Below are positions 8,942 through 16,765 of a stretch of 64,000 nt of DNA, in pieces. The DNA is from Microbacterium maritypicum (GTDB taxonomy: Bacteria > Actinomycetota > Actinomycetes > Actinomycetales > Microbacteriaceae). The translations under genes were made by a program, and so were the position numbers. Numbering within the stretch: the first letter of the stretch is position 1; every line of letters starts with the position of its first letter. Under the pieces are notes generated by a model, which worked only from the letters and a program-made list of their open reading frames with translations, did not search any database and had not been told where the DNA came from. The stretch spans positions 124,001 to 188,000 of the forward strand of contig NZ_CP168030.1 of assembly GCF_041529975.1 (NCBI RefSeq). The letters are read 5' to 3'.

Positions 8942-8952
8942 CCCGGCGCTCC

Positions 8953-10062
8953 ATGACGCGATTCTGGCTCGGCGGCTACGGCTCCGGCATGGACGGTCAG
9001 GCCGAGGGCATCGGCCTGCTCGCGGGGGATGAGGGCCGTGAGGCCAGCACGCTCGCCTACCGCGGTGCAGTCGTCGAGACGCCCTCGCCGTCGTGGCTGG
9101 CGCAGCATCCGTCCCTCGACGTCGTCTACGCGGCGCTCGAGGGGGACGCAGCGGTGCAGGCGTTCGTCCGCACCGGTGAGGGGGTGCTCGCTCCGCTGGG
9201 CGCGCCCGCGGCGGTCGGACAGTACGTGTGTCACGTGGCGGTCGCCCCGAACGGCTCGGCGCTGGTCGCCAGCTGCTACGGCGACGGCCGCGTGGTGCGG
9301 TTCGACCTCGACGAGGAAGGCCGCATCCTGCCTCCGAAGCCGGATGCCGCCGCAGCTCTCCGCGCGGCCCTGTTCGGCGACGACGTGGACCCGGATGCTC
9401 CGGCCGCGACCCCTCCCGGAGACGGCATCGCGGCGATCGATCCATACGCGGTCGGCGGCGACCGCGTCTCGCACGCCCACGCCGCCGTGTTCCTGCCCGA
9501 CGGCCGCATCGCCACGACCGACCTCGGATTCGACCTCGTGCGGTTCTGGCGGCAGAGCGGCACCGGTCTGACCCTCGATCACGAGGTCGTGCTGCCCCTC
9601 GGTACCGGACCTCGGCACATGGTCATGCACCCCAGCGGACACCTGCACGTCGTGACGGAGTACTCGTGCGAGGTGTTCACGCTCGCCCGCGCGGCGAACG
9701 GCACCTGGAGTGTCGTGTCGGTGACCATGGCGAGCCCGATCGCCGAGGTGGGCACGGACTTCCCGGCCGAGCTCGCCCGCACTCGTGACGGGCACTTCCT
9801 TTACACGGCCCTGCGCGGCAGCAACACGATCGCGGCGCTGCGGGTGCGCGGCGGGGGCGAGGCCCTCGAGTCGGTCGCGCTCGCCGATGCGGGCGTGGAC
9901 TGGCCGCGCCACCACCTGGTGCACGAGGGCAAGCTGCTCGTCGCGGGGCAGCGCTCCGACACGATCACGCTGCTCGACCTCGACGAGCGCACGGGCGCGC
10001 CCCTCGGCATCCGTCATGAGGCGCAGGTGCCGACGCCGACGCACTTCCTGCCGGTGCGCTGA
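8953..10062 (+). CDS. Lactonase-family beta-propeller protein (Pgl/carboxy-cis,cis-muconate cyclase fold)
   Basis: A 369-aa soluble protein that fits the seven-bladed propeller lactonase family (PF10282), whose best-known member hydrolyses 6-phosphogluconolactone. Blade-like repeats are visible, and the diagnostic GTGPRHMVMHPSG segment sits at about residue 217, followed by TEYSCEVFTL. The N terminus FWLGGYGSGMDGQAEGIGL matches the family's first strand. The N terminus shows no signal peptide, so it is probably cytosolic. It starts 11 bases after purA, which suggests shared transcription but no obvious shared pathway. Family membership is firm; a specific role in the pentose phosphate pathway is only likely. 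Confidence 0.85.
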   Translation: MTRFWLGGYGSGMDGQAEGIGLLAGDEGREASTLAYRGAVVETPSPSWLAQHPSLDVVYAALEGDAAVQAFVRTGEGVLAPLGAPAAVGQYVCHVAVAPNGSALVASCYGDGRVVRFDLDEEGRILPPKPDAAAALRAALFGDDVDPDAPAATPPGDGIAAIDPYAVGGDRVSHAHAAVFLPDGRIATTDLGFDLVRFWRQSGTGLTLDHEVVLPLGTGPRHMVMHPSGHLHVVTEYSCEVFTLARAANGTWSVVSVTMASPIAEVGTDFPAELARTRDGHFLYTALRGSNTIAALRVRGGGEALESVALADAGVDWPRHHLVHEGKLLVAGQRSDTITLLDLDERTGAPLGIRHEAQVPTPTHFLPVR

Positions 10063-10093
10063 AGCCCCGCGGTCGCACTCGCGAAACCCGCGC

Positions 10094-10131
10094 TTGACCT
10101 CGACCTCACTTGAGGTTCTAGCGTCGTCTCC
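10094..10131 (+). promoter_or_regulatory. MerR/SoxR-type promoter with 19-bp spacer, leaderless start
   Basis: The -35 box TTGACC (10094-10099) and -10 box TAGCGT (10119-10124) are 19 bases apart, two more than normal. The spacer holds the dyad ACCTCA-CT-TGAGGT (10103-10116). This over-long spacer with a central palindrome is the signature of promoters controlled by MerR-family regulators. The -10 box ends 7 bases before the ATG at 10132 and no Shine-Dalgarno is present, so the transcript is probably leaderless. No merR gene lies in the window. Confidence 0.65.
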
Positions 10132-11544
10132 ATGACATCGGAGACCGAGCAGGTGACGACGCCCGGCGCCCCCGCACCGCGCATCCTGAACAGCGAATAC
10201 GTCTGGATCACCATCGGCGCGTGCGCGCTCGTGTTCCTCGGGGCGTTCGAGTCCCTGGCCGTCACCACCGTGATGCCGACGGTGAGCGCCGATCTCGGCG
10301 GTGAGCGGCTGTACGCACTCGCATTCGCCGGCCCCCTCGCCACCGGGGTCATCGGCATGGTGATCGCGGGGAACTGGGCCGATCGTCGCGGACCGGTGGC
10401 CCCGCTCTACACGGCAGTGGCGATGTTCGTCGTCGGGCTGCTCGTCGCGGGGCTCGCGCCGAGCATGGAGATCCTCGTCGCGGGCAGGTTCGCGCAGGGT
10501 CTCGGCAGTGGAGGGCTCATGGTCGCGCTCTACGTCGTGGTCGCCCGGGTCTACCCGCAGGCGCTCCACCCGGCCATCTTCGCCGGCTTCGCCGCCGCGT
10601 GGGTCATCCCTTCCCTCATCGGTCCGACGGTGGCGGGAGCGGTGACCGAGCTCTGGAGCTGGCACTGGGTCTTCCTCGGCGTCGTCATTCTCGTGCTCGT
10701 GGCGCTGCTGATGGTCATCCCCGCCCTGCGCGGGCTCGCGAACGACGGCGATGCGTCGACGCGCTGGGCTTTCGGGAGGCTCGGCTGGTCGGTGCTGGCC
10801 GCCGTCGCCGTGCTCGCGTTGAACCTGGTCGGCGACATCCCCGGGGTCGGCCCGGTGCTGGCACTCCTCGCCGTGGTCGTCGCCCTGATCGCGGTGCGTC
10901 CACTGGTCCCGCGCGGCACCCTTCGCGCCCGGCGCGGGCTGCCCTCGGTCATCCTCGTCCGCGGGGTGGCGGCCGCCGCGTTCTTCGGCGCACAGGTCTA
11001 CCTGCCATATCTGTTGACCGATCGCTACGAGCTCTCGCCGACGCTCGCGGGACTCTCCCTCACCGGCGGCGCGCTCGCCTGGTCTCTCGCCGCGACGGTG
11101 CAGGGGCGGATGGGCGTGCGGCTCTCGAGTGTGACGGCCGTGCAGGTGGGCACGATCCTGGTGCTGGTCGGCATCCTGCTGATCGTCGCGACCGCCGGCC
11201 TCGGCTGGAACGCCCTGATGGTCGCGGTCGCCTGGGTGGTGGCCGGTATGGGCATGGGCCTGATGAGCCCACGGACCAGCGCTCTGACCCTCGCGATGTC
11301 GACGCCCGCGGATCAGGGCTTCAACAGCGGTGCCATGACGGTCGCCGATTCGTTCGGCAGCGCCATGGCCCTGGCCATCACCGGGACCCTGTTCACGGCG
11401 CTCGCGGCCGCGGATCCGTTCCTCGGGGTGTTCGTGTTGGCGGCCGTCGTCGCCTTCGCGGCGGCGGTCCTCGCGCCGCGGATCAGTAGTCGGAGCGGCG
11501 GATCGGCGGCGGCTGCGGTCGGCGAGGAGTCGGCGGTCGGATGA
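10132..11544 (+). CDS. MFS transporter (drug-exporter type)
   Basis: A 470-aa protein with about 14 hydrophobic helices, as in the DHA2 branch of the major facilitator superfamily. The A-loop motif between helices 2 and 3 is GNWADRRGPVAPLY, and the motif-C-like segment WVIPSLIGPTVAGAVTE follows helix 4-5. The C-terminal half ends with a Ser/Gly/Ala tail. These proteins export drugs or dyes using the proton gradient; the substrate is not predictable. A MerR-type promoter directly precedes the start, which fits an exporter induced by its own substrate or by redox stress. The regulator is encoded elsewhere. Confidence 0.85.
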   Translation: MTSETEQVTTPGAPAPRILNSEYVWITIGACALVFLGAFESLAVTTVMPTVSADLGGERLYALAFAGPLATGVIGMVIAGNWADRRGPVAPLYTAVAMFVVGLLVAGLAPSMEILVAGRFAQGLGSGGLMVALYVVVARVYPQALHPAIFAGFAAAWVIPSLIGPTVAGAVTELWSWHWVFLGVVILVLVALLMVIPALRGLANDGDASTRWAFGRLGWSVLAAVAVLALNLVGDIPGVGPVLALLAVVVALIAVRPLVPRGTLRARRGLPSVILVRGVAAAAFFGAQVYLPYLLTDRYELSPTLAGLSLTGGALAWSLAATVQGRMGVRLSSVTAVQVGTILVLVGILLIVATAGLGWNALMVAVAWVVAGMGMGLMSPRTSALTLAMSTPADQGFNSGAMTVADSFGSAMALAITGTLFTALAAADPFLGVFVLAAVVAFAAAVLAPRISSRSGGSAAAAVGEESAVG

Positions 11545-11610
11545 TCGCGCCCGTGGCGGACGCCGTCGCGCGATGATTTGCGCCGGACCCACCACATCCG
11601 TACTCTGATG

Positions 11611-11634
11611 AACGGTGTTCAAGTGAACACCGTT
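11611..11634. promoter_or_regulatory. 24-bp palindromic operator upstream of bioY
   Basis: A perfect inverted repeat with 11-bp arms (AACGGTGTTCA and TGAACACCGTT) and the 2-base spacer AG. It lies 16 bases before the bioY start and just after a TACTCT-like -10 box, a position suited to repression. The core TGTTCA-AG-TGAACA resembles TetR-type operators. Actinobacterial biotin genes are known to be repressed by the TetR-family protein BioQ, so a biotin repressor is the leading guess, unproven here. Confidence 0.65.
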
Positions 11635-11649
11635 CAGGAAGGATGAGCG

Positions 11650-12231
11650 ATGACCGACTCCCCCCGTGACACCAGCGCTACCCTCGGCCGGGTGGCCGTG
11701 TTCGCCGCCCTCATCATCGTGCTCGGCACGGTCGTCGTGCCGCTACCGGGCGGGGTGCCGATCACGGGGCAGACGCTCGGTGTCATGCTCGCCGGCCTCG
11801 TGCTCGGTCCGCGCGTCGCGCCGTGGTCGATCGCCGTCGTGCTGGCGCTCGCCGCGGTCGGACTCCCCGTCCTTGCCGGAGGCCGCGGTGGCCTCGGCGT
11901 GTTCGTCGGACCGACCGTGGGCTACATGATCGGCTGGATCGCCGGCGTCGTGGTGATCGGACTCATCCTGCGTACCGGGCGCTTCACCTGGTGGCGTGCC
12001 GCCGTGGCCGCCCTCGTCGGCGGGGTGCTCGTCGTGTACGCGTTCGGTATCCCGGTGCAGGCGCTCGTCACCGGCGTCCCGCTCGACCTCACCGCGCTGT
12101 CGAGCCTGGCCTTCCTCCCCGGAGACCTGATCAAGGTGACCGCCGCCACCCTCGTCGTCGTCGCCCTGCGTCGCGCCTACCCGCGCGCCTTCGCCGACAG
12201 TCGTCCGGTGCGGGAACCCGTCGTCGCCTGA
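11650..12231 (+). CDS. bioY: Biotin transporter BioY (ECF S component)
   Basis: BioY is the membrane-embedded substrate-binding subunit of energy-coupling-factor biotin importers. The 193-aa protein has six hydrophobic helices and the family hallmarks VPITGQTLGVMLAGLVLG (about 38-55) and GGLGVFVGPTVGYMIGW (78-94). The start ATG follows AGGAAGG. No bioM (ATPase) or bioN (T component) gene is adjacent, so this BioY either works alone or uses a shared ECF module from elsewhere. The strong palindrome upstream suggests biotin-responsive control. Confidence 0.93.
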   Translation: MTDSPRDTSATLGRVAVFAALIIVLGTVVVPLPGGVPITGQTLGVMLAGLVLGPRVAPWSIAVVLALAAVGLPVLAGGRGGLGVFVGPTVGYMIGWIAGVVVIGLILRTGRFTWWRAAVAALVGGVLVVYAFGIPVQALVTGVPLDLTALSSLAFLPGDLIKVTAATLVVVALRRAYPRAFADSRPVREPVVA

Positions 12232-12281
12232 CGCGCCCGCCGCGGCATCCGCCGCGGCATCCGGTCTCGCTCCGGTCCATC

Positions 12282-12355
12282 TGTCGGACCGACGCACGGG
12301 TGTCGGACGACACGCCGGGTATCCGTCCGACATTCGTGCATCGGTCCGACAAGTG
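12282..12355. repeat. TGTCGGAC-box repeat, copy A
   Basis: This stretch carries four copies of the octamer TGTCGGAC or its complement: plus-sense at 12282-12289 and 12301-12308, complement GTCCGACA at 12325-12332 and 12344-12351. The last 53 bases closely match 32591-32643. It fills most of the 286-base gap between bioY and the flavoprotein gene, which otherwise shows only a short tandem CCGCCGCGGCATC around 12240-12262. Confidence 0.6.
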
Positions 12356-12517
12356 AACCCGCCGACCCCGTCCGCCCCGTCGGCACCATCGGCCCGGCAC
12401 CCGGTCGCTCCACCTTGCCCGCCACGCCGACGGGAACAACTCACCCGTGACTCGGCGTTGCTCTTGAGCGAGACTGGGCGACGGAACCGACGACCCGGGC
12501 GACGAGAGGTGCGACGC

Positions 12518-13954
12518 ATGACCGCTGCGGAGAAGACCGACGAATACGACCTGATCGTGCTGGGCGGAGGACCCGTCGGCGAGAACGTCGCCGACCGTGC
12601 CGTGCAGGGCGGGCTCACCGCGATCATCGTGGAGAGCGAACTCGTCGGAGGGGAATGCTCCTACTGGGCGTGCATGCCGTCGAAGGCGCTGCTGCGTTCG
12701 GCCCAGGCCCTCCGCGCGGCGCAGCACGTGGCCGGCGCCTCTCAGGCGGTCACCGGAAAGCTCGACGTGCGAGCCGTCTTCGACCGCCGCGACTCGTTCA
12801 CCAGCAACTGGTCGGATGACGGTCAGGTGAAGTGGCTCGATTCGGCCGGCATCGACCTGGCCCGCGGCCACGGCAGGCTCACGGGCGAGCGCGAGGTGAC
12901 GGTGACGGATGCCGATGGCACCGAGCGCGTGCTGCGGGCCCGGCACGCGGTCGCGATCAGCACCGGATCGGATGCCGTCATCCCGCCCATCGACGGGCTC
13001 CGCGAGGCCTCCCCGTGGACGAGCCGCGAGGCGACCAGCGCCGAGGAGCTGCCGGAGAGCCTGGCCGTGATCGGCGGCGGCGTGGTGGCCGTCGAGATGG
13101 CGACCGCGTACGCCGCGCTCGGCTCGACCGTGACCGTGATCGCCCGCAGCGGACTGCTCGGCGGGATGGAGCCCTTCGCGGGCGAGCGGGTGGCCGCGGG
13201 GCTGAAGGAGCTCGGCGTCGACGTGCGCACCGGAACCGGCACCACGTCGGTCCGCCGCGGGCCCGATGGCGTCACCATCACGCTCGACGGCGGCGAGGAG
13301 ATCACCGCGACCGAGGTGCTCGCCGCGACAGGGCGCACGCCGCGCAGTGGAGACATCGGCCTCGACGTCGTCGGCCTCGAACCGGGGCGCTGGATCAAGA
13401 CGGACGACACGCTGCGGGTTCCCGGCTCCGACTGGCTGTACGCGGTCGGCGACGTGAACGGACGCGTGCTGCTCACGCACCAGGGCAAGTATCAGGCGCG
13501 GGCCGCCGGTGACGTGATCGTCGCCCGCGCGAAGGGTGCCGACGTCGACGATGCACCGTGGGGCCGCCACGTCGCCACCGCGGATGAGGCCGCCGTCCCG
13601 CAGGTCACGTTCTCGATCCCCGAGGTCGCCTCGGTCGGACTCACCGAGGCCGCTGCGCGCGAGGCCGGGAAAGAGGTGAAGGTCGTCGACTACGACCTGG
13701 GCTGGGTCGCCGGGGCGAGCCTCTACGAAGACGGCTTCGAGGGCCAGGCACGCCTCGTGATCGACACCGAGCGCGACGTCGTGCTCGGTGCCACGTTCGT
13801 CGGCCCCGAGGTGGCGGAGCTCGTGCACGCCGCGACGGTGGCGATCGTGGGCGAGGTTCCGATCGCCCGTCTGTGGCACGCGGTGCCGTCGTACCCGACC
13901 GTGAGCGAGATCTGGCTGCGGCTGCTGGAGGGCTACGGACGCGATTCCGCCTGA
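12518..13954 (+). CDS. NAD(P)/FAD-dependent pyridine nucleotide-disulfide oxidoreductase, atypical active-site base
   Basis: A 478-aa flavoprotein of the dihydrolipoamide dehydrogenase/mycothione reductase fold. The N-terminal FAD motif is VLGGGPVGENVA (about 14-25), the redox-active pair is GGECSYWACMPSK (Cys-x4-Cys), the NAD(P) motif is VIGGGVVAVEMATAYA, and the second FAD motif is LYAVGDVNG. The C-terminal dimer segment reads AVPSYPTVSEIW where lipoamide dehydrogenases have H-x-HPTxSE, so the catalytic His is replaced by Tyr while the Glu stays. It is thus probably not a classical Lpd; substrate unknown. Start ATG at 12518 follows GAGAGGT; the open frame upstream to 12353 is Pro/Arg-rich and overlaps the repeat. 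Confidence 0.8.
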   Translation: MTAAEKTDEYDLIVLGGGPVGENVADRAVQGGLTAIIVESELVGGECSYWACMPSKALLRSAQALRAAQHVAGASQAVTGKLDVRAVFDRRDSFTSNWSDDGQVKWLDSAGIDLARGHGRLTGEREVTVTDADGTERVLRARHAVAISTGSDAVIPPIDGLREASPWTSREATSAEELPESLAVIGGGVVAVEMATAYAALGSTVTVIARSGLLGGMEPFAGERVAAGLKELGVDVRTGTGTTSVRRGPDGVTITLDGGEEITATEVLAATGRTPRSGDIGLDVVGLEPGRWIKTDDTLRVPGSDWLYAVGDVNGRVLLTHQGKYQARAAGDVIVARAKGADVDDAPWGRHVATADEAAVPQVTFSIPEVASVGLTEAAAREAGKEVKVVDYDLGWVAGASLYEDGFEGQARLVIDTERDVVLGATFVGPEVAELVHAATVAIVGEVPIARLWHAVPSYPTVSEIWLRLLEGYGRDSA

Positions 13955-14096
13955 TCCGCACGGCGGCAATCCGTTCGGGGAAGGGCACCGAACAGCATCC
14001 GGGATTGTTTCTCACATTGACGGCCCGCGCGCAACCCGTCGGACCGATGTCCCCACCGTCTTATACGCTCGAACCCACATCCGAGGAGGCAGGACC

Positions 14097-14399
14097 ATGA
14101 AGGCTGTACTCGCAGGAACCGTCATCGCCGAGGCCGACGAGAGCGAGCTCGTCCGCATCGAGGGGAACTGGTACTTCCCACCCGCATCCGTCGCGCTCGG
14201 CGCGCTCGTCGAGAGCCCCACGCCGTACACCTGTCCGTGGAAGGGCGCCGCGCAGTACTACTCGGTGCAGACCGAGGGCGAGCTCCACACCGACTACGCC
14301 TGGTCGTATCCGAACCCGTATCCCTCGGCGTTCGAGCGTGTGGGCACGGACTTCTCGGGATACGTGGCCTTCGACCCCCGCGTCGAGGTCGGACCGTAG
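14097..14399 (+). CDS. DUF427 domain protein
   Basis: A 100-aa protein that covers a complete DUF427 domain, marked by the start MKAVLAGTVIAEADES, by WYFPPASV, by TPYTCPWKGAAQYYSV (about 42-57) and by AWSYPNPYP. DUF427 proteins are small beta-rich cytosolic proteins of unknown function, common in actinobacteria and proteobacteria. A GAGGAGG Shine-Dalgarno precedes the ATG, and TTATACGCT about 45 bases upstream could be its -10 region. The osmolyte ABC operon begins 43 bases after its stop and may be read from the same transcript. Confidence 0.88.
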   Translation: MKAVLAGTVIAEADESELVRIEGNWYFPPASVALGALVESPTPYTCPWKGAAQYYSVQTEGELHTDYAWSYPNPYPSAFERVGTDFSGYVAFDPRVEVGP

Positions 14400-14442
14400 T
14401 CACACCCGCCTTCGCATCGATCGACCGACTGGAGACCAGCCC

Positions 14443-15315
14443 ATGATCGAGTTCCGCAACGTCACGAAGCGGTTCCCCGACGGCACCCTCGCCGTCGACG
14501 ACTTCAGCCTGGTGCTGCCGTCGCGCAAGACCACCGTCTTCGTCGGTTCCTCCGGCTGTGGCAAGACCACCCTGCTCCGGATGATCAACCGGATGGTCGA
14601 GCCCACCTCCGGCGACGTCGAGATCGACGGCGAGAGTGTGCTGGTCGGCGACCCGGTCGCGCTGCGTCGGCGCATCGGCTACGTCATGCAGAACTCCGGC
14701 CTCATGCCGCACTTCACGGTCATCGACAACGTGGCGACCGTGCTGCGGCTGACCGGGGTGAAGCGAGCCGCGGCCCACCAGCGAGCGCGGGAACTGCTCG
14801 ACACGGTCGGCCTCGACCAGTCGCTCGCCGAGCGCTACCCGAGCCAGCTCTCCGGTGGTCAGCAGCAGCGCGTCGGTGTGGCCCGCGGACTCGCAGCCGA
14901 CCCCAACATCCTGCTCATGGACGAGCCCTTCGGTGCGGTCGACCCCATCGTGCGCGCCGACCTGCAGCAGGAGACCATCCGCCTGCAGCACGAGCTCGAC
15001 AAGACGGTCGTGTTCGTCACGCACGACATCGACGAGGCGTTCCTGCTCGGTGACCAGGTCGTCATCCTCGACAAGGGCGCGCGCATCGTGCAGGTGGGCA
15101 GCCCGAGCGAGATCATCGAGAACCCGGCCGACGACTTCGTGGCGGCCTTCATCGGCGCCGATCGCGGCAAGCGGGCGCTGCACCTCAAGCAGACGCCGCG
15201 CGGCACCGTGGTGGTCGATTCCGACGGTCGCACCCAGGGCTCGATCGTCGACGTGCCGGATGCCGTGACCGACGCGCTGCTGAGCGAGGAGAGCGTGACG
15301 AAGGGCGCTCCGTGA
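14443..15315 (+). CDS. opuCA: Osmoprotectant (betaine/choline-type) ABC transporter ATPase
   Basis: The 290-aa ATPase powers import of compatible solutes through the two permeases encoded next. Walker A is GSSGCGKTTLLR (about 34), the signature is [14 protein letters not shown], Walker B is ILLMDEPFGAVDP, and the H-loop is VFVTHDIDEAF. The C-terminal 50 residues are short and lack a full CBS pair, unlike the ProV-type ATPase at 42786. The ATG at 14443 follows CTGGAG. Its stop overlaps the GTG start of the next gene by 4 bases (GTGA). Gene order ATPase-permease-permease-binding protein is typical of OpuC/OpuB systems. Confidence 0.9.
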   Translation: MIEFRNVTKRFPDGTLAVDDFSLVLPSRKTTVFVGSSGCGKTTLLRMINRMVEPTSGDVEIDGESVLVGDPVALRRRIGYVMQNSGLMPHFTVIDNVATVLRLTGVKRAAAHQRARELLDTVGLDQSLAERYPSQLSGGQQQRVGVARGLAADPNILLMDEPFGAVDPIVRADLQQETIRLQHELDKTVVFVTHDIDEAFLLGDQVVILDKGARIVQVGSPSEIIENPADDFVAAFIGADRGKRALHLKQTPRGTVVVDSDGRTQGSIVDVPDAVTDALLSEESVTKGAP

Positions 15316-15995
15316 ACTGGGTCGTCGACAATCTCGGCCTCATCCTCGAGCTGACCGCGATCCACCTGCAGCAGAGCGCGATCGCGATCGTGCTCGGTTT
15401 CGTCCTGTCGCTGCCGCTCGGGTGGCTCGCCTGGCGCTATCAGCTGGTGAAAGGGCCCGTCATCGTCCTCACCGGGCTGCTCTACACGATCCCCTCGCTG
15501 GCGCTGCTGATCCTCCTGCCGTCCGTCGCGGGCTACCCCGCCCGCAGCCCCATCAACCTCATCATCGGCCTGACCATCTATGCGGTCGCGATCCTGGTGC
15601 GTGCGGTCTCCGACGGCCTGGACTCGGTCGACCCCGCGATCAGGCAGTCCGCCACCGCGATGGGCTACGGCGGGTTCCGACGGTTCTGGACGGTCGACTT
15701 CCCGCTCGCGGGCCCCGTGGTCCTCGCCGGGCTCCGGGTGGCCGCCGTCAGCACCATCTCCCTCGCCACCGTCGGCATCCTGGTCGGCGTCACCAACCTC
15801 GGCTACCTGTTCGAGAACGGCCTGCAGCGCCGCATCCTCGCCGAGGTGTTCGCCGGTGTCGTCGCGGTCGTCGTGATCGCGCTCGTGATCGACCTGCTGC
15901 TCCTGCTGTTGGGCCGCGCCCTGATGCCGTGGACCCGCGCGGCGAAGACGCCGTCGGCCGCTCGTCGAGCCGTGAGCATGGGGGCGGCCGCATGA
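15312..15995 (+). CDS. opuCB: Osmoprotectant ABC transporter permease 1
   Basis: A 227-aa inner-membrane protein with about six helices and the binding-protein-dependent permease fold. The EAA-like loop reads AIRQSATAMGYGGFRRFWTVDFPLAGPVVLAGLR. The segment LLYTIPSLALLILLP is characteristic of OpuC/YehW-type permeases. It starts with GTG overlapping the ATPase stop and ends in ATGA, overlapping the second permease, so translation is coupled along the operon. Confidence 0.88.
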   Translation: MNWVVDNLGLILELTAIHLQQSAIAIVLGFVLSLPLGWLAWRYQLVKGPVIVLTGLLYTIPSLALLILLPSVAGYPARSPINLIIGLTIYAVAILVRAVSDGLDSVDPAIRQSATAMGYGGFRRFWTVDFPLAGPVVLAGLRVAAVSTISLATVGILVGVTNLGYLFENGLQRRILAEVFAGVVAVVVIALVIDLLLLLLGRALMPWTRAAKTPSAARRAVSMGAAA

Positions 15996-16717
15996 ACGTG
16001 TTCACGGACGCCCTCGCCTGGCTCTTCTCCCCCGACCGGTGGGAGGGGACGTATGCGCTGCCGGTCCTGTTCGGCCAGCACATGTACTACACGCTGATCT
16101 CGGTGGTGATCGCCGCGGTCATCGCCGTTCCGATCGGCTGGCTCATCGGGCACACCGGGCGCGGACGGGAGGTCGCCGTCGCGGTCTCCGGTGCGGCGCG
16201 TGCGATCCCGTCGTTCGGACTCCTGGTGCTGCTCGTGCTGCTGCTCGGCGTGCTCCGCATCCCCGAAGCCGCGATCATCACGTTCGTCCTGCTCGCGATC
16301 CCCTCGCTCCTCGCGGGTGCCTACACGGGCCTCGAGGCCATCGACCGGCGGGTGCTCGACTCGGCGCGCTCCATGGGGATGACCGAATGGCAGGTGTTCT
16401 GGAAGGTGGAGGTGCCCCTCGGTCTGCCGCTCCTCGTCGGCGGCATCCGCTCCGCGCTCCTCCAGGTGATCGCCACCGTGACGATCGCCGCCTACGTGAA
16501 CCTCGGTGGTCTCGGCTGGCCGATCATCCAGGGCATCCCCCTGCGCAAGTTCGATCAGGTGCTCGGCGGGGCGATCCTCGTCGCCGTCCTCGCGCTGGCC
16601 GTCGACCTGATCTTCGCGCTCCTCCAGCACGCCGCCGTCCCCGCGGGTGTGCGAGCCGCACCGCGGAAGCGCCGCTCGCGCACCGTCATCAAGGCCGCGG
16701 CCGCAGCGCCCGCCTGA
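15992..16717 (+). CDS. opuCD: Osmoprotectant ABC transporter permease 2
   Basis: A 241-aa permease of the same family as the preceding one. The EAA-like loop is VLDSARSMGMTEWQVFWKVEVPLGLPLLVGGIR, and AARAIPSFGLLVLLVLLLG is the companion of the first permease's PSLALL segment. The ATG overlaps the previous stop by 4 bases. Two different permeases in one operon suggest a heterodimeric channel, as in OpuC. The C-terminal 20 residues are Arg/Ala-rich and cytoplasmic. The lipoprotein binding subunit starts 48 bases downstream. Confidence 0.88.
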   Translation: MNVFTDALAWLFSPDRWEGTYALPVLFGQHMYYTLISVVIAAVIAVPIGWLIGHTGRGREVAVAVSGAARAIPSFGLLVLLVLLLGVLRIPEAAIITFVLLAIPSLLAGAYTGLEAIDRRVLDSARSMGMTEWQVFWKVEVPLGLPLLVGGIRSALLQVIATVTIAAYVNLGGLGWPIIQGIPLRKFDQVLGGAILVAVLALAVDLIFALLQHAAVPAGVRAAPRKRRSRTVIKAAAAAPA

Positions 16718-16765
16718 CATCGACCCACAGCATCCATCCCGTTGTCCCAGAGAAGAGGAAGTCCC

